Positions 35,601 through 48,947 of a stretch of DNA of 64,000 nucleotides are shown here, piece after piece. Made by a program: the position numbers and the translations under genes. The notes below the pieces were generated by a model that did no database searches, was not told the origin of the DNA, and saw only the letters and a list, made by a program, of their open reading frames with translations. The DNA lies in assembly GCF_029167105.1 (NCBI RefSeq), contig NZ_JARFML010000006.1:1-64000 (forward strand), given 5' to 3'. This DNA is from Bradyrhizobium yuanmingense (GTDB lineage: Bacteria; Pseudomonadota; Alphaproteobacteria; Rhizobiales; Xanthobacteraceae). Within the stretch, counting starts at the first letter, position 1. Every line of letters begins with the position of its first letter.

Positions 35601-38600
35601 GGTCAGGGAGTCGGTGGTCGAGGCGCTGACGCACCAGGATCTTCCATTCGAAATGCTGGTCGACGGCCTCAAGCCCGAACGCAGCGGTGGGCACAATCCC
35701 CTGTTCCAGGCGAAGTTCAACTACATGACGGCGCCGGGCGGTTTCTCCGGCGTCGAGGGGCTCGCCGCCGACATCGACATTGTCGATCTCGCTGGTTCGC
35801 ATTTCGATGTCGCCCTCGACGTCATCGATGGCGTCGGCATGAAGGTCACGTTCAACTACGCCACCGATCTGTTCGATCGTCCGACTATCGCGCGATTGGC
35901 GACGCAATTCGGTTCGATGCTGCGCCAGATTGCCGACAATGCCGAGCGGCGGATATCGGACTTCGTCATCGACGACGAACACCGGCAGACCCTGCCGAGC
36001 GAGGCTGCGGCGTTCGGCTTCGCCGATGTGGTGAGCCTTCATCGCGCGGCGATCGCGGATCGACAGACCGCCATCGCCATTCGATGTGGCCGGGAGCAAT
36101 TGACCTTTGCGGCGCTCGAGCACCGGTCGAACCGTATCGCGCACGCCCTCATCGCCACGGGCGTGGCACGCGAGACACCGGTTGCGCTGTGGATCGAGCG
36201 CTCGCCGGCCTTTGTCGTCGCCTTGCTCGGTGTGCTGAAGGCGGGCGGCTCTTATGTCCCGCTCGATCCGAAATGGCCGTTGCAGCGCGTCCGCCGTATC
36301 CTGACCGACGGCGGCATCGACATCATGCTTGCGGCGGGCGACAAATTGGCGGATGCGCGCGAGCTGGGCTGCCTGGTGCTCGACGCGGAGGCGGAAGCGG
36401 CGCGCGCCGAGGTGTCGAGCCTGCCGCTCGACACGACCATTCATCCAACGCAGACCGCTTACGTCATCTATACCTCCGGATCGACCGGCGCGCCTAAGGG
36501 CGTCAGCGTCTCGCACGGGGCCTTGGCCAATTACGTGCAAGCCCTGTTGCAGCGCCTGAAGCCGCGCCCGTCGGCGAGCATGGCGATGGTTTCGACGGTA
36601 GCGGCCGACCTCGGCCACACTGTCCTGTTCGGTGCGCTCGCATCCGGCGGCACGTTGCATCTGCTGTCACCGGAGGCCGTGTTCGATGCGGATGCGTTTG
36701 CGCAAGCGATGCGCGAGGGCGAGGTCGACATTCTCAAGATCGTGCCGAGCCATCTGCGAGGGCTGCTTCAGGCCTCGCGCTCGGCCGATCTGCTCCCCCG
36801 CGACGCGCTCGTCCTGGGCGGCGAAGCGTGCGATGGTGCGCTCCTGGACGACGTCCGGCGCTTGCGGCCGGAATGCCGGATCCTGAATCACTACGGGCCC
36901 ACGGAAACGACCGTCGGTGCGGTGACGCATGAGTGCGCGGCAGGCCGCGGGGACGGTCCGGTTCCAATCGGTCTGCCTCTTGCCAATCTGCGCGTCCATG
37001 TCCTCGATGACGCCTTGAACGAGGTGCCGATCGGCGTGGTTGGCGAGCTCTATGTCGGCGGCGCCGGGCTGGCGCGCGGCTATCGCGGCGCGGCGGGCCT
37101 GACCGCGGAACGCTTCGTGCCGGATCCGTTCGGCGCCGCGGGCGAGCGCCTCTACCGAACCGGGGATCGTGGCCGCTGCGACCGCGAGGGTCGGCTGATA
37201 TTCCTGGGTCGTTCTGATGACCAGATCAAGTTGCGCGGCTATCGCATCGAGTTGGGCGAGGTCGCGCGTGTCATCAAGGCGCTGCAGGGGATCGGTGACG
37301 CGGTGGTCGTTTCACGGCCAATCGGTGCGAGTGAGCGCCAGGAGCTGATCGCCTATTGCGTGGCTGAGAGCGGCGCCGCTCCACCGGCCGATGCGATCAA
37401 GCAACAGCTGGCTGCAACCGTGCCGGACTATATGGTTCCGTCACACATCGTCATGTTGGCGCAATTGCCGCTGACGCCCAATGGAAAGGTCGATCGTCGC
37501 GCCTTGCCCGAACCGGCCGAAGAGGGGGCGTCGGCCGGCTATGCCGCGCCTGCGGGGGATATTGAAATTGCGATCGCGGCGGTCTGGTGCGAGGTGCTCG
37601 TTCGCGAGCGCGTCGGCCGCAATGACAATTTCTTCGAACTCGGCGGCGATTCGATCCTGAGCCTGCAGATCATCGCCCGTTTGCGCAAGCGCGGCATCCG
37701 GCTTACTCCGAAGCAGATCTTCAGCCAGCAGACGGTTGCCGGGTTGGCGACGGTTGCCGTGATATCGACTGGGACGACCAAGAAGGAGAGACCGGCGGCG
37801 AAGGCGTCAGTCGGCGACACCGCATCTGGCATGTCCCATCTGATGCCGATTCAGACGCGCTTCTTCGTCGAGGACATTGCCAACCGGGATCACTGGAACC
37901 AAGCGGTTCTGCTGCTGCCCCGGATGCAGGTCGATTGGGAGACGCTGCGGCGCGCGCTTGCGGCCATCTTGGATCATCACGATGCGTTGCGCCTGCGGTT
38001 CAGGCAGGTGGATGGCGCCTGGCGGGCGGAGCAGGCGCCGGCGCCGGGGTCAGCAGAATTGTTATGGCTTCATGCGGGCGTCGGCGGCGCGACGGAGGTC
38101 ACGGCGCTCGCCGGTGCCGCGCAGGAAAGCCTCTCACTGTCTTCGGGACCGCTGCTGCGCGCGGTCGGCATGGACCTGGCGGACGGTAGCCAGCGCTTGC
38201 TGCTTGCGATCCATCATCTCGTCGTCGATGGCGTGTCCTGGCGTATCCTGCTGGAAGACCTGGCGTTGGCCTATGACCAGCTGCAGCGTGGCAGTCCCGT
38301 CGCGCTGCCGCCAAAGAGCGACTCCTTTGCCTCGTGGAGCGAGCGGCTGCATGCCTATGCGGGAACGGCGGAGATCGCGGCCGAATTGCCGTATTGGCTG
38401 GATCGTGGTGCCGGCGCGCGCCTGCCATGCGACGACGACCATGGCGACGTCGATCGTGTCGGTGACGGCGGCGAGGTATCATTGGTGTTCGATGCCTACC
38501 TGACGTCGCAACTGCTCGAACAGGCGCCGGCTGCCTATCGGACCCAGGTCAACGATCTCCTGCTCGCCGGTCTCGTGCGCGCGGTGTCGCGCTGGAGCCA

Positions 38601-41600
38601 GCACGACGAGATCACCGTGGAGCTCGAAGGCCATGGCCGCGAGGAGATCTTCCCGGATGCGGATGTGTCGCGCACCGTCGGCTGGTTCACGACGGCCTTC
38701 CCGGTCCGACTGAAAGATGCAGGCGACGAGGCGTCGCTGATCAAGGCGGTCAAGGAGACGCTTCGTGCGATTCCGAACCGCGGGATCGGCTATGGCGTGC
38801 TGCGCCATCTCGGCTCCGAGCAGCAACGCCATGCTCTGGCGCAATTGGCGGAGCCGCAGATCGTCTTCAATTATCTAGGCCGCTTCGACGCCAACATAGG
38901 AACCAACCAGCGCTTCTCCTTCGCAGCGGAGAGCGCAGGTCCTTCGCGTAGCGCCACGGCGCCCATGCGCGGCTGGCTGAACATTACAGGCCTCGTGCGT
39001 GAGGGCCGGCTGGAATTGTCTCTCGGATATGGACGCAAGCGTTACCGGCACGTGACGGTCGAGCGGCTCGCCGCACATTACAAAGACGCACTGCGCGAAC
39101 TGATCGCCCATTGCTGCAATGGAGCGTTCGGCCTCACGCCATCGGATGTCCCGCTGTCTGGGCTCGCTCAAGCCGACCTCGATCGGTTAGCTGCGAACCT
39201 GGATATTCGCGGCATTGAGGACATCTATCCGCTCTCGCCGATGCAGCAGGGCATGCTGTTTCATGCGCTGCGCGATGGTGCCAACGACGCCTATGTGAAT
39301 CAGGTCGGGCTCGAGCTGTTCGGCGTCGATGCAGGCAAGCTGAAAGCCGCGTGGCAGATGGTCAGCGACCGGCATGCGGCCCTGCGGACCGGTTTTGTCT
39401 GGCAGAACCTGTCGGGCGCAGCGCAGCAGATGGTGCATCGCCAAGTGACGGTGCCGTTCATCGCGGAGGATTGGCGCGACAGCGCGCCTGCGGACCTGCA
39501 AGCCGCGCTAGCCGAGATATCCCGGCGTGAGCGCGCGATGGGCTTCGACATTTCGCAGCCGCCGCTTCAGCGTATCCGCCTGATCCGGCTCGATGACGAC
39601 AGGCACTGGCTGATCTGGACCCATCATCACATCTTCGTCGATGGTTGGAGCTCGGCCCGGCTCGTGGCGGAGGTGTTGCAGCAGGCGAGCGGTCACCCGC
39701 TGCCGGCCGTGCAGGGCGGCTATCGCGACTACATTGCATGGTTGCAGGGCCGTGATCGCGAAAGCGCCGAGAGGTTCTGGCGCGAGGCTTTGGCAGGGCT
39801 CGAAACGCCCATATTGCTCGCGAACACACTGGCGTCTCCCAAAACATCCCTGGCCGAAGGCCATGCCAGCGTCGGGCTTGCGGTGGACGCAGCGCTGACC
39901 GAGCGGCTGAAGTCCTTCGCAAAGCGCGAACGGGTGACGCTCAATACGCTCATACAAGGGGCATGGGCGCAGCTGCTGCGGCGTCATTCGGGGCAGTCCG
40001 CGGTCTCTTTCGGCGTGACGATATCGGGTCGTCCGGCCGAATTGCCAGGTTCAGAGGAGATGGTGGGTCTCTTCATCAACACGCTTCCCATCGTCGATGC
40101 GACCAGCCCACAAGCCATCGTGGGCGATTGGCTGCGCCAGTTGCAGGAGCAGAATTTGGCGCTGCGTGAGCACGGATGGACGCCGCTCTACGACATTCAG
40201 CGCCTCGCCGGCCATGCCGGGCAGCCGCTGTTCGACAGCATCCTGGTGTTCGAGAACTATCCGATCGACGAGGGGGTGCTGCGGGGCGGGGAAGGTGGTC
40301 CGCGGCTGGGACGTGTGGCGCATGTGACGCCGACGAACTATGCGCTGGCAGTCGCGGTGTTCGCTGCGAGCGACAGGCTGAAGATCGAATTCAACTATGA
40401 TTCCCGCCGGTTCGACGAGGCGGCGATCCTGCGCCTTCGCGACATTCTCCACGGCCTGCTGGAACGGATCGCGGCGAATGCGGAACGTGCGCTCGGTGAT
40501 CTCTCTGCGGCAGTCGAGCGGGACGCGCGACGAGCGCTCGAATGGAGTGGCGCAGCGCGGCTGACCTCCGCATCATCCTGCGCCGACGTCGTGATGCATA
40601 TCGAAGCGCAGGCCGCGCAGGCGCGGTCTGCCATTGCCATCGTCTGCGGCGACCAGCGCATCTCCTATGGCGAGTTGAACGTGCGTGCGAACGCGCTCGC
40701 ACGACGCCTTCGCCTCTGGAACGTCGGTCCGGATCGGCTGGTCGGCATTGCCTTGAGCCGAAGCCCGGACATGATCATCGCGCTGCTCGCGGTTCTGAAG
40801 GCCGGCGGCGCCTATCTGCCGCTCGATCCGGATTATCCGTCCGAGCGGCTTGCCTACATGCTGCGTGACGGCGGCGCGGCGCTGGTCCTGACGCAAGGCG
40901 CGCTGCTCGAGCCGCTTGCACCGGTGCTGCGCGAAGCCGGGGTCGAGGCGCTCTGCATCGAGGAGCCATCGCCGCGCGCCGGCGAGGACGGCGGGAACCT
41001 CGACATCGAAATCCATCCGGACAGCCTGGCCTATGTCATCTACACGTCCGGGTCGACCGGCGCGCCGAAAGGCGTGGCGGTCGCGCGCGGACCGCTGGCG
41101 ATGCATTGCGAAGCCATCGGCCGGCTGTACCGCATGACCTCGCGTGACCGCGAGTTCCAGACGGCATCGATCAATTTCGACATCGCCCACGAGCGATGGC
41201 TGGTGCCGCTGATGACGGGCGGTTCGCTCGTCCTGCCTTCGAAGCCCGGTCTTCTGATTGACGATCTCGTCAGCGAGATGACCCGTAATGCGGTGACCTC
41301 GATCTTCCTGCCGCCGGCCTATGCGGATCAATTGAGCGCGGTATTGCGGCAGGGCGGGCGCAGGCTGGCGATCAGGGCCTGTATCGTCGGCGGCGAAGCC
41401 TGGTCCGATACCGGGGTCAGGGCGTTTCGCGAGGCCGTCGATATCGATCTTCTGGTCAACGCCTACGGCCCGACCGAGACGGTGATCGCGCCGACGGCGT
41501 GGATCGTCGACGCCGCCGCGCTGAAGCCTCACCAGTCCGCACCGATCGGACGGCCCGTCGGTGCGAGGTCGGCGCACATCCTCGATTCCGACCTCAATAT

Positions 41601-42399
41601 CGTTCCCGTCGGTGTCACCGGCGAGCTGTTCATCGGCGGTGTTGGCCAGGCCCGCGGCTATCTGAAACGGGCTGCACTGACCGCGGAGAGGTTCGTCCCC
41701 GATCCGTTCAGCGACGATGGCACGCGCCTCTATCGCACCGGCGATCTCGCGCGCTGGCGCGACGACGGCGTGATCGAATATGTCGGCCGTGCCGACCAGC
41801 AGGTGAAGATCCGCGGCTTCCGTATCGAGCTCGGAGAGATCGAATCGCGCCTGCTGGAGCAGCGCGGCGTGCGTGCGGCGGCCGTGGTGACGGGGGAGGG
41901 CAGGACCGGGCGCCAATTGCTCGCCTATGCGAGCGGCGAGCCGTCGCTCGACGGCCGCGCCTTGCGCGAGGCACTGTCTGCCGTTCTGCCTGACTACATG
42001 GTGCCGTCGTCGGTGACGGTGCTGGAGCAGCTGCCGCTCACCCCCAACGGGAAGATCGATCGGCGTGCACTGCCGGCGCCGGGCGAGGATGCGTTGGCGC
42101 GTCGCACCTACGAGGCACCCGAGGACGAGATCGAGCTTGCGCTGGCCGGGATCTGGGCGGAGCTGCTCGACGTCGATCAGGTCGGACGCAACGATCACTT
42201 CTTCGAGCTCGGCGGACATTCCCTGCTCGCCGTGCGGGTGCTGAGCCGGGTGTCGCAGGAAATCGGCGTGTCAATCGCGGTCTCGGATCTGTTCGCTCAT
42301 CCCGACCTTGCGTCATTTGCCCGGGTCGTGTCGATCAGGCTCATCGAGCAAGAATTCGATGCCGAAGAGCTCCGGGAACTGGTGGGAACGGAGCAGTGA
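32668..42399 (+). CDS. NRPS 1: FAAL-ACP-C-A(Asp)-T-E-C-A(?)-T
   Basis: A 3243-residue loading and extension enzyme. Residues 1-575 are a fatty acyl-AMP ligase ([15 protein letters not shown] near 165, [13 protein letters not shown] near 204), which loads a fatty acid on the carrier near 604 (FFVLGGNS). Next are C (HHIIVDGWS near 800), A1 ([10 protein letters not shown] near 1268), T (LGGDS near 1658), an epimerase ([10 protein letters not shown] near 1849), C ([10 protein letters not shown] near 2318), A2 ([10 protein letters not shown] near 2793) and T (LGGHSLL near 3182). The A1 pocket reads D-L-T-K-V-G-H-V-G, the known Asp code. A2 reads D-I-E-F-I-G-A-I-A, which I do not recognise; the FDIAHER context resembles pockets for basic residues. 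The product of this protein should be acyl-D-Asp-X. No chain-ending domain is present. Confidence 0.95.
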   Translation: MDRSNLVERLREHAALRPEKVALRFLEGDDVAHELTFAALDARIRALAAWLQQMGGAGERAVILLPSGINYAVAFYACLYSSVIAVPAYPPEGGPDRYAGRLNGILRDAAPRFILVETGLRGLIEAALPELADVEIVAVDTISSDLAADWCETRPAADEIAFLQYTSGSTSQPKGVCVSHGNLAANERAIEAAAGGTPDDVFVSWLPLYHDMGLIGGLLNPLFTGFTGVLMSPRNFLERPRRWLEAIDRHGGTMSGGPDFAYSLCTDRISEETIRRLDLSRWRFAFSGSEFVRRTTFEKFGDRFARAGFNRRALTACYGLAEATLLVTAGDITAETVSYTLDTAELAAGRIASASEGTDLVACGRTAAGHAVRIMRVDGSAGTEASEVGEIWVAGPSVALGYWNNVEATHHAFVERDGARWLRTGDIGFLRDGALVVAGRLKDLLIVRGQNVYPTDVEQAVEAEVESVRRGRVAAFPVEVDGREAIGVAAEFSRAVLKRTNPEALAHAIGEAVLRQAQEYPAVIVLLNPQAMPLTTSGKLQRSACAARLADNTLDSFAVFERGRRRGAASLTVPATDTERAVASIWCDALGVAAVHREDDFFVLGGNSIAAGQVAAAIRDRLDVEVELRTFFDAPALAAFAGRIDALAGTGAGRALPPIPWSAAADRARLSHAQDRLWFLWNMDPAGTAYTVASTIGLKGRLDCTVLSRAFGEIVRRHEILRTTFVARDGRGTQLVHDVMSIGIRHEDIRAYSARERSERAETIRRSELGKPFDLVNGPLLRAVMLQLADDAYELLLLAHHIIVDGWSLDVLLEELAALYRAGTGQGTSVPPVPAIQYADFAAWQRSWLAGGEGDRQLAYWRAKLGDVHPVLALPHDRPRPTIQSHAGDTIGLAIDGTLASRLREIAGEHHVSVFMLLLGAYYALLHRYTGQSDLRVGVPVAGRRHTQLERLIGCFVNTLVLRAEMAAEASFTSLLRQVRESVVEALTHQDLPFEMLVDGLKPERSGGHNPLFQAKFNYMTAPGGFSGVEGLAADIDIVDLAGSHFDVALDVIDGVGMKVTFNYATDLFDRPTIARLATQFGSMLRQIADNAERRISDFVIDDEHRQTLPSEAAAFGFADVVSLHRAAIADRQTAIAIRCGREQLTFAALEHRSNRIAHALIATGVARETPVALWIERSPAFVVALLGVLKAGGSYVPLDPKWPLQRVRRILTDGGIDIMLAAGDKLADARELGCLVLDAEAEAARAEVSSLPLDTTIHPTQTAYVIYTSGSTGAPKGVSVSHGALANYVQALLQRLKPRPSASMAMVSTVAADLGHTVLFGALASGGTLHLLSPEAVFDADAFAQAMREGEVDILKIVPSHLRGLLQASRSADLLPRDALVLGGEACDGALLDDVRRLRPECRILNHYGPTETTVGAVTHECAAGRGDGPVPIGLPLANLRVHVLDDALNEVPIGVVGELYVGGAGLARGYRGAAGLTAERFVPDPFGAAGERLYRTGDRGRCDREGRLIFLGRSDDQIKLRGYRIELGEVARVIKALQGIGDAVVVSRPIGASERQELIAYCVAESGAAPPADAIKQQLAATVPDYMVPSHIVMLAQLPLTPNGKVDRRALPEPAEEGASAGYAAPAGDIEIAIAAVWCEVLVRERVGRNDNFFELGGDSILSLQIIARLRKRGIRLTPKQIFSQQTVAGLATVAVISTGTTKKERPAAKASVGDTASGMSHLMPIQTRFFVEDIANRDHWNQAVLLLPRMQVDWETLRRALAAILDHHDALRLRFRQVDGAWRAEQAPAPGSAELLWLHAGVGGATEVTALAGAAQESLSLSSGPLLRAVGMDLADGSQRLLLAIHHLVVDGVSWRILLEDLALAYDQLQRGSPVALPPKSDSFASWSERLHAYAGTAEIAAELPYWLDRGAGARLPCDDDHGDVDRVGDGGEVSLVFDAYLTSQLLEQAPAAYRTQVNDLLLAGLVRAVSRWSQHDEITVELEGHGREEIFPDADVSRTVGWFTTAFPVRLKDAGDEASLIKAVKETLRAIPNRGIGYGVLRHLGSEQQRHALAQLAEPQIVFNYLGRFDANIGTNQRFSFAAESAGPSRSATAPMRGWLNITGLVREGRLELSLGYGRKRYRHVTVERLAAHYKDALRELIAHCCNGAFGLTPSDVPLSGLAQADLDRLAANLDIRGIEDIYPLSPMQQGMLFHALRDGANDAYVNQVGLELFGVDAGKLKAAWQMVSDRHAALRTGFVWQNLSGAAQQMVHRQVTVPFIAEDWRDSAPADLQAALAEISRRERAMGFDISQPPLQRIRLIRLDDDRHWLIWTHHHIFVDGWSSARLVAEVLQQASGHPLPAVQGGYRDYIAWLQGRDRESAERFWREALAGLETPILLANTLASPKTSLAEGHASVGLAVDAALTERLKSFAKRERVTLNTLIQGAWAQLLRRHSGQSAVSFGVTISGRPAELPGSEEMVGLFINTLPIVDATSPQAIVGDWLRQLQEQNLALREHGWTPLYDIQRLAGHAGQPLFDSILVFENYPIDEGVLRGGEGGPRLGRVAHVTPTNYALAVAVFAASDRLKIEFNYDSRRFDEAAILRLRDILHGLLERIAANAERALGDLSAAVERDARRALEWSGAARLTSASSCADVVMHIEAQAAQARSAIAIVCGDQRISYGELNVRANALARRLRLWNVGPDRLVGIALSRSPDMIIALLAVLKAGGAYLPLDPDYPSERLAYMLRDGGAALVLTQGALLEPLAPVLREAGVEALCIEEPSPRAGEDGGNLDIEIHPDSLAYVIYTSGSTGAPKGVAVARGPLAMHCEAIGRLYRMTSRDREFQTASINFDIAHERWLVPLMTGGSLVLPSKPGLLIDDLVSEMTRNAVTSIFLPPAYADQLSAVLRQGGRRLAIRACIVGGEAWSDTGVRAFREAVDIDLLVNAYGPTETVIAPTAWIVDAAALKPHQSAPIGRPVGARSAHILDSDLNIVPVGVTGELFIGGVGQARGYLKRAALTAERFVPDPFSDDGTRLYRTGDLARWRDDGVIEYVGRADQQVKIRGFRIELGEIESRLLEQRGVRAAAVVTGEGRTGRQLLAYASGEPSLDGRALREALSAVLPDYMVPSSVTVLEQLPLTPNGKIDRRALPAPGEDALARRTYEAPEDEIELALAGIWAELLDVDQVGRNDHFFELGGHSLLAVRVLSRVSQEIGVSIAVSDLFAHPDLASFARVVSIRLIEQEFDAEELRELVGTEQ

Positions 42400-42401
42400 G
42401 C

Positions 42402-45400
42402 ATGGCTGACACGGCAAAGCCGAGCTTACGCGATCTGGATCCCCAGCAGATGAGAAAGCTCGTCGCGCTGGCCAGGAATCGTGGCCGGAGTGACGCTAGC
42501 GCTATCCCGGTGGTGGCGCGGAGCGGATCGTTGGAAATGTCCTTTGCGCAGCAGCGGCTCTGGCTGCTGGCGCAGCTCGATGGTACGAATTCCAGCTATC
42601 ACATTCGCGGCGCATTGCGGCTTACGGGCGAGCTCGATCTCGAAGCCTTGCGTCGCAGCATCGATCGTGTATTCGCGCGCCACGAAGCGCTGCGCAGCGT
42701 CTTTCGCGTGGTGGACGAACAGCCGCGCGTGGTGCTGCTGCCGACGGATGAACGTGTGCCGCTGCTCGAACATGATCTGAGTGGTCGGGACGATCGCGAG
42801 CAGGAGCTGGCGCGCCTCTGCCGCGAGGAGGCCGCGACGCCGTTCGATCTCGCCGCAGGACCGTTGGTCCGCGGTCGCCTGATCCGGATGGCGGAGCGAG
42901 ACCATCTCTTCTTGCTCACCCAGCATCACATCGTCTCGGACGGCTGGTCGATCGGCGTGCTCATGCGTGAGCTCGGTGCTCTCTACCGGGCGTTCGCCGC
43001 AGGCAAGGACGATCCTCTGCCGCCATTGGCAATTCAGTATCCGGACTATGCCGCCTGGCAGCGCCGATGGCTGTCGGGCGAGCGCTTGCAGCGGCAGGTC
43101 GATTATTGGCGAGAAGCGCTCGCGGATGCCCCTGCCGTGCTCGAATTGCCGACAGACCGGCCGCGTCCGCCAATCAGGTCGCTCGCCGGCGCGTCCCTGC
43201 CGATCGAGATCGATGCGGAGCTCGCATCCGGTATCAGGCGACTGAGCCAGGCGTATGGCGCCAGCGCCTTCATGACGGTGCTGGCAGCCTGGGCAGCCGT
43301 GCTGTCGAGACTCTCCGGGCAGACGGATATCGTGATCGGGACGCCGACGGCCAATCGAGGCAGGCCGGAGATCGAGGGCCTGATCGGATTCTTCGTCAAC
43401 ATGCTGGCTCTCCGCGTCGATCTCGCGGCCGAGCCGAGCGTCACCGAGCTCCTCCGCCGCGTGCGTGCGGCGGCGCTCGCGGCGCAGGATCATCAGGATC
43501 TGCCGTTCGAGCAGGTCGTCGAGATCGTTCAACCGCTGCGACGGCCGGAGCAGACGCCGGTCTTCCAGGTCGTATTCGCCTGGCAAAGCAACGACATGGG
43601 AGCCCTCGAGTTGCCTGGCCTCAAGGCCGAGGTCGCTGATATTCCGCTGCAACAGGTCAAGTTCGATCTCGAGCTCAATCTCGGCGAGATGGACGGGCGC
43701 ATTGTCGGCTCCCTGAATTATGCGACGTCGCTGTTCGACGAGGCGACGATCACGCGCCATCGGGGCTATCTGTTGACCGTGCTGCGGGCCATGATCTCCG
43801 ATGCGGACCAGGTGGTCGACCGGATCGATATCATTGGTGTCGATGAGCGCAGGCGCGTTCTGGACACGTGGAACGAGACGACCACGCCGTTTCCCTCCGA
43901 AAGCTGCATTCACGATCTATTTGCGGAGCAGGTGAGAAGGGCGCCGGATGCCATTGCGCTGGCGCACGAGGACGTTCGTCTGAGCTATAGCGAGCTCGAT
44001 GCGCGAGCGAACAGGCTTGCGCGGCACTTGATCACCTTGGGATTGGTGCCGGATCAGCCCGTTGCGATCTGCCTGCCGCGCGGCATTGCCATGGTAGTAA
44101 GCCTGCTGGCCGTGCTGAAGGCGGGCGGTGCCTATCTGCCGCTCGATCCCGCTTATCCCACAGAGCGGCTACGTCAGATTATCGACGATGCCAGGCCGCG
44201 CCTGCTGATCGCAGACGGCACAGGACGCGCGATCATTCCGGATGGGACCTGCGAGATCGTCGACCCCGATGCAGGCACAGGGCAGGCGACCTCGGATCCG
44301 AGTGGTCTCGTCGAAGGACTGACTGCGCGAAGCCTCGCGTACATCATCTACACGTCCGGCTCGACCGGCCGGCCGAAGGGGGTAATGGTCGAGCACCGTG
44401 GCCTGGTGAATCTGGCGTTGGCGCAGCGGGCGTTGTTCAGCGTCAATTCGAGCAGCCGCGTCGTGCAGTTTGCCTCGCTCAGCTTCGATGCCAGCATCTG
44501 GGAAATCGTCATGGCGCTGTGCTCGGGCGCCGCGCTGTTTCTGGCCGGCACGCGCGAGCATCAGGACACCACGGCATTGTTCGGCTATCTCGCGGACAAC
44601 ACGATCACGCATGCGACCCTGCCGCCGGCGATGCTGCACGGGCGGACCGATCTCGAACGGCTCGCCTCGTTGCGGGTTCTCGTTCTTGCCGGTGAATTGC
44701 CCAAGGCCGAGCTGGTCAAGGGATTGCCTCCTGGTATTGCCGTCTTCAACGGTTATGGGCCGACGGAGGCAACGGTTTGCGCCACGAGCTGGTTGCGGCA
44801 TCAGGGTTTTGACGGCGACGCCGCTCCGATCGGTCGACCGCTGCCGAATGCGCGAATCTATCTTCTGGACCGGTTCGGTACGCCCGTTCCGCTCGGCGCG
44901 GTGGGCGAAATCCATATCGGAGGGGTCGGTGTCGCGCGCGGTTATCTCAATCGCGCCGATCTGACGGCGGAACGCTTCGTGCGCGATCCCTTCTGCGGCG
45001 ATGCGGATGCACGCATGTACCGCACCGGCGATCTCGGCCGCTATCTCCCGGATGGCAATATTGCGTTTCTCGGCCGCAACGACCATCAGGTCAAGATCCG
45101 TGGCTTTCGCATCGAGCTCGGCGAGATCGAGTTTCGGCTCAACGAGCACGCCGACGTGGCCGATTCAACCGTGCTGGTGCAGCGGGATCACGGTGGTGAC
45201 GCGCGGCTTGTCGCCTATGTCGCCGTACGTCGCGGCAATGGCGCGGGGCTCGATGCCAATGAATTGGCCAGCGCGTTGCGCGATCACCTGCGTGCGTGTC
45301 TGCCGGACTACATGGTGCCGTCAGCGTTCGTAAGTCTCGATGCACTCCCGCTCACGCCGAATGGCAAGGTCGACCGCAAGGCGCTGCCGGCGGCGGAGAA

Positions 45401-48400
45401 CGATGCATATGCGCGGCGCCGTTTCGAGCCGCCGCGAGGCGAGGTCGAGCAGATTGTCGCAAGTATCTGGGCCGAGCTCTTGGGCGTCGAGCGGATCGGA
45501 CGCAGTGACCACTTCTTCGAGCTCGGCGGCCACTCGCTGCTCGCAGTGCGCATGCTGGAGCGATTGCAGCGGCATGCGCTGAAGGCGGATGCGCGCATGC
45601 TGTTCGCGAAGCCGGTGCTGGGGGACTTTGCCGCCAGCCTCGATGGCGGCGTAGAAGCCGACGTTCCGGTCAATCGGATCACCCAGCAGACGACGGCGAT
45701 CACACCGGAATTGCTGCCGCTGATCACGTTGACACAATCCGACATCGACAGCATCGTGGCCGGCGTTCCCGGCGGCGTCGCCAACATCCAGGACGTCTAC
45801 GGCCTCTCGCCGCTTCAGGATGGCATCCTCTTCCATCACCTGCTGTCGAAGGAAGGCGATCCCTATCTGCTGGTTGGCCGGATGGCTTTTACTGACCGCG
45901 GCCTGCTCGATCGTTATCTCGACGCGGTCCGGCAGGTGGTCGCCCGTCACGACATTCTGCGAACGTCCATCGTGTGGAACGGACTGTCCACGCCGGCACA
46001 GGTGGTTTGGCGGCAGGCGCCCTTGGTCGTCACCGAGGTCGTGCTGGATGGCGAAGGTCCGGCGGATGAGCAGCTGGCTCGACGATTCGATCCGCGTTTC
46101 CATCGGATTGATCTTGGACAGCCGCCATTGCTGCGCTTTGCGCTCGCCGCCGATCCAAAGGGCGGGCGCTGGCTGCTCCTGGTCCTGCTGCATCACCTCA
46201 TCGGCGACCATTCCACGCTCGAGGTGATGCACGACGAGGTGGTGAAGATCCTGTCCGGGCGAGTTCACGAATTGCCGCCGCCCTATCCGTTCCGGAATCT
46301 GGTGGCACAGGCGCGCGGATCGGCGGCGACCGCGGAGCATGAGCGCTTCTTCCGCGGCATGCTCGCCGACATCGACGAGCCGACCACGCCATTTGGGCTG
46401 GACCGGGTGCATGGCGACGGTGCCGGCGTGGCCGAAGCCCGACTGATGCTGCCCGAGAGCTTGAACGCAAGGCTTCGCGCGCAGGCGCGGCGGCTGGGCG
46501 TCAGCCTCGCCAGCCTTTGCCATCTCGCCTGGGGGCAGGTGGTGGCGCGAACCAGCGGGCGCGAGCACGTGGTGTTCGGGACTGTTTTGTTCGGTCGCAT
46601 GCAGGCCGCCGCGGGCGGCGATCGCACCATGGGCCTGTTCATCAACACCTTGCCGCTGCGGCTCGATCTCGACGACACAGCGGTCGAGGACAGCGTTCGT
46701 GATGCGCATCGTCGGCTGACCGAGCTGATGGCACACGAGCACGCCTCGCTGGCGCTCGCGCAGCGATGCAGCGGCGTCACGGCACCCGCGCCTCTGTTCA
46801 GTGCGATCCTGAACTATCGGCACAATGCAATGCCGGCGGATCTGGCTGCCAACAGGGAGCACTCCGCGATCGAATGGCTCGGTGGCGAGGAGCGTACCAA
46901 TTATCCGCTGATGCTGGCCGTCGAGGATTATGGCCAGGCGCTTGGTCTGACCGCTCAGATCGTTGATCCGTTCTCGGCTGATCGCATCTGCGCCTTGATG
47001 CAGCAAGCGCTCGACCAATTGGCCGATGCGCTGGAACATGCGCCGCGTGCGCCGGTCCGGCAGCTCGACATTTTGCCGCTCGAGGAGCGTCAGCTTTTGC
47101 TGGACGTGTGGAATCGGGCGCTGGCGCATTATCCGCAAGACCGATCATTCGTCACGCAGTTCGAGGCGCAAGTCCGGAAGTCGCCGCAAGCGATCGCGCT
47201 GGTGTACGGCGAGGCGGAGCTGAGCTATGCCGCGCTGAATGCACGCGCCAACCGGCTGGCGCGACGATTGCGGGATCACGGCGTCGGGACCGAAATCGTG
47301 GTCGGGCTGGCGCTCGACCGCGGCGTCGGGATGCTGGTCGCGCTGTTGGCGGTGCTGAAGTCCGGCGGGGCCTATTTGCCGCTCGATCCGGATTACCCGC
47401 CGGAGCGGCTGGCGCACATGCTGCGCGACAGCGGCGCGGCGCTGGTGCTGACGCAAGAGAGATTGCGCGATCAGTTCGCAGCCATCCTGGCGGAGACCGG
47501 CGCAGAGGCCTGGCTCGTTGATGGACAGGACGGCGAGGGCGGCGATGCCGGCAATCTCGATGTCGCCGTCCACGGCGAGAGCCTCGCCTATGTGATCTAC
47601 ACCTCAGGCTCGACCGGTCTGCCCAAGGGCGTGATGGTCCGCCATGACGCCGTGATCAATTTCCTCGCGACCATGGCGGAGCAGCCCGGCATGTCGGCCG
47701 GCGACCGCGTGCTGGGGCTGACCTCGCTGTCTTTCGACATCGCGGTGCTGGAGCTGTGGCTGCCGCTGACGATCGGCGCCTGTGTCGTGCTGGTGGATCG
47801 TGCGGCCGCGCATGATCCTGCCAAGCTCAAGGCGATCGTGCAGCGGCATGGCGTGTCCGTGATCCAGGCAACGCCGTCGACCTGGCGCATGCTGCTCGAT
47901 CACGACGGCCCTGCACTGCCGGCGAGCTGCCGGGTGCTGTGCGGCGGCGAGGCGCTGCCGCCGGATCTGGCGCGGCGGCTGGTGGCCCAAGCCGGCGAGG
48001 TCTGGAACCTGTACGGCCCGACCGAGACCACGGTGTGGTCGGCGCGCCATCGGCTCGATGCGAGGGACGATCGTCCGCGGCTGGGCCGCCCGATCGGCAA
48101 CACCACGCTTTACGTTCTCGACGGTGACCTCAACCTCGCACCGGTCGGCGTTGCCGGCGAACTCTATATCGGCGGAAGCGGGCTCGCCCGCGGCTATTGG
48201 CGGCGCGGCGGCCTGACCGCGGAGCGCTTCATCCCTGATCCCTTCGGTCCGCCGGGGGCGCGGCTGTACCGCACCGGCGATGTCGCGCGGTGGCGATCCG
48301 ACGGTGTGCTCGATTATGTCGGCCGGGCCGACCACCAGGTGAAGATTCGTGGCTTCCGCATCGAGCTCGGTGAGATCGAGGCGCGGCTGCAGGCGCAGCC

Positions 48401-48947
48401 GGGCGTTCGCGCCGCCGTGGTGGTGGCGCGCGAGGCCGGCGCCGGCCGTCAGTTGGTCGGCTATGTCAGCGGCGAAGCGCTGGATGGGGCGGCGCTCAAA
48501 ACAGCGCTGTCCTCGACGCTGCCCGACTACATGGTCCCGGCGCGGATCGTGGTGCTGGAGCGTCTGCCGCTGACGCCGAACGGCAAGATCGACCGCAAGG
48601 CATTGCCGGCGCCGGATCAGCTCGCGGCGCCCGCCCAGCAAGTGGCGCCGCGCACGCCGGCGGAGGTCGCATTGGCCGCGATCTGGGCCGATCTGCTGCG
48701 CCAGCCCAATATCGGCGTCACCGACAACTTCTTCGAGCTCGGTGGCGATTCCTTGATCGCGGTCCAGCTCGTCAGCCGCATCAAGCGCGATCTCGGCCAC
48801 GACCTGCCGCTCAATCGCCTGTTTGAACTGACGTCCGTTGAAACCATGGCTGCTGCGCTGAGCCTGGAGAGCGAGACCGACAAGCGAAGCGACGACATCG
48901 TAGCGATGCTCGACATGTTGAAGGAAGTCGAACTGTCCGATGAGTGA
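42402..48947 (+). CDS. NRPS 2: C-A(Phe-like)-T-C-A(Gly)-T
   Basis: About 2181 residues. An N-terminal linker that may dock to NRPS1 ([21 protein letters not shown]) is followed by C (HHIVSDGWS near 175), A1 ([10 protein letters not shown] near 650), T (LGGHSLL near 1042), a second C with altered motif HHLIGDHST near 1264, A2 ([10 protein letters not shown] near 1734) and T (LGGDSLI near 2114). The A1 pocket reads D-A-W-T-V-A-G-V-C, close to Phe codes. A2 reads D-I-L-Q-L-G-L-V-W, the Gly code. The ATG at 42402 has GGAG nine bases upstream; an in-frame GTG at 42396 overlaps the NRPS1 stop and is the alternative start. The A2 block is almost identical to one in NRPS3. Confidence 0.94.
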   Translation: MADTAKPSLRDLDPQQMRKLVALARNRGRSDASAIPVVARSGSLEMSFAQQRLWLLAQLDGTNSSYHIRGALRLTGELDLEALRRSIDRVFARHEALRSVFRVVDEQPRVVLLPTDERVPLLEHDLSGRDDREQELARLCREEAATPFDLAAGPLVRGRLIRMAERDHLFLLTQHHIVSDGWSIGVLMRELGALYRAFAAGKDDPLPPLAIQYPDYAAWQRRWLSGERLQRQVDYWREALADAPAVLELPTDRPRPPIRSLAGASLPIEIDAELASGIRRLSQAYGASAFMTVLAAWAAVLSRLSGQTDIVIGTPTANRGRPEIEGLIGFFVNMLALRVDLAAEPSVTELLRRVRAAALAAQDHQDLPFEQVVEIVQPLRRPEQTPVFQVVFAWQSNDMGALELPGLKAEVADIPLQQVKFDLELNLGEMDGRIVGSLNYATSLFDEATITRHRGYLLTVLRAMISDADQVVDRIDIIGVDERRRVLDTWNETTTPFPSESCIHDLFAEQVRRAPDAIALAHEDVRLSYSELDARANRLARHLITLGLVPDQPVAICLPRGIAMVVSLLAVLKAGGAYLPLDPAYPTERLRQIIDDARPRLLIADGTGRAIIPDGTCEIVDPDAGTGQATSDPSGLVEGLTARSLAYIIYTSGSTGRPKGVMVEHRGLVNLALAQRALFSVNSSSRVVQFASLSFDASIWEIVMALCSGAALFLAGTREHQDTTALFGYLADNTITHATLPPAMLHGRTDLERLASLRVLVLAGELPKAELVKGLPPGIAVFNGYGPTEATVCATSWLRHQGFDGDAAPIGRPLPNARIYLLDRFGTPVPLGAVGEIHIGGVGVARGYLNRADLTAERFVRDPFCGDADARMYRTGDLGRYLPDGNIAFLGRNDHQVKIRGFRIELGEIEFRLNEHADVADSTVLVQRDHGGDARLVAYVAVRRGNGAGLDANELASALRDHLRACLPDYMVPSAFVSLDALPLTPNGKVDRKALPAAENDAYARRRFEPPRGEVEQIVASIWAELLGVERIGRSDHFFELGGHSLLAVRMLERLQRHALKADARMLFAKPVLGDFAASLDGGVEADVPVNRITQQTTAITPELLPLITLTQSDIDSIVAGVPGGVANIQDVYGLSPLQDGILFHHLLSKEGDPYLLVGRMAFTDRGLLDRYLDAVRQVVARHDILRTSIVWNGLSTPAQVVWRQAPLVVTEVVLDGEGPADEQLARRFDPRFHRIDLGQPPLLRFALAADPKGGRWLLLVLLHHLIGDHSTLEVMHDEVVKILSGRVHELPPPYPFRNLVAQARGSAATAEHERFFRGMLADIDEPTTPFGLDRVHGDGAGVAEARLMLPESLNARLRAQARRLGVSLASLCHLAWGQVVARTSGREHVVFGTVLFGRMQAAAGGDRTMGLFINTLPLRLDLDDTAVEDSVRDAHRRLTELMAHEHASLALAQRCSGVTAPAPLFSAILNYRHNAMPADLAANREHSAIEWLGGEERTNYPLMLAVEDYGQALGLTAQIVDPFSADRICALMQQALDQLADALEHAPRAPVRQLDILPLEERQLLLDVWNRALAHYPQDRSFVTQFEAQVRKSPQAIALVYGEAELSYAALNARANRLARRLRDHGVGTEIVVGLALDRGVGMLVALLAVLKSGGAYLPLDPDYPPERLAHMLRDSGAALVLTQERLRDQFAAILAETGAEAWLVDGQDGEGGDAGNLDVAVHGESLAYVIYTSGSTGLPKGVMVRHDAVINFLATMAEQPGMSAGDRVLGLTSLSFDIAVLELWLPLTIGACVVLVDRAAAHDPAKLKAIVQRHGVSVIQATPSTWRMLLDHDGPALPASCRVLCGGEALPPDLARRLVAQAGEVWNLYGPTETTVWSARHRLDARDDRPRLGRPIGNTTLYVLDGDLNLAPVGVAGELYIGGSGLARGYWRRGGLTAERFIPDPFGPPGARLYRTGDVARWRSDGVLDYVGRADHQVKIRGFRIELGEIEARLQAQPGVRAAVVVAREAGAGRQLVGYVSGEALDGAALKTALSSTLPDYMVPARIVVLERLPLTPNGKIDRKALPAPDQLAAPAQQVAPRTPAEVALAAIWADLLRQPNIGVTDNFFELGGDSLIAVQLVSRIKRDLGHDLPLNRLFELTSVETMAAALSLESETDKRSDDIVAMLDMLKEVELSDE
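47155..48752 (+). repeat. Duplicated Gly A-domain block, copy 1 (in NRPS2)
   Basis: This 1598-base block covers the whole second A domain of NRPS2 up to the Ser codon of its carrier motif (GGTGGCGATTCC). It aligns without gaps to 59561-61158 at a constant offset of 12406. By eye I count about 27 differences, roughly 98% identity, including long identical runs (for example about 47552-47855 and 47861-48255). Outside the block the sequences diverge at once, to different C domains on the left and a different carrier-domain type on the right. Confidence 0.93.

Noticed and set aside
33454..36660. A 1068-codon open frame on the minus strand inside NRPS1
   Set aside because: It is the shadow of a GC-rich gene: the plus-strand frame has all NRPS motifs, while the antisense product is rich in Arg, His, Asp and Gln with no family resemblance.
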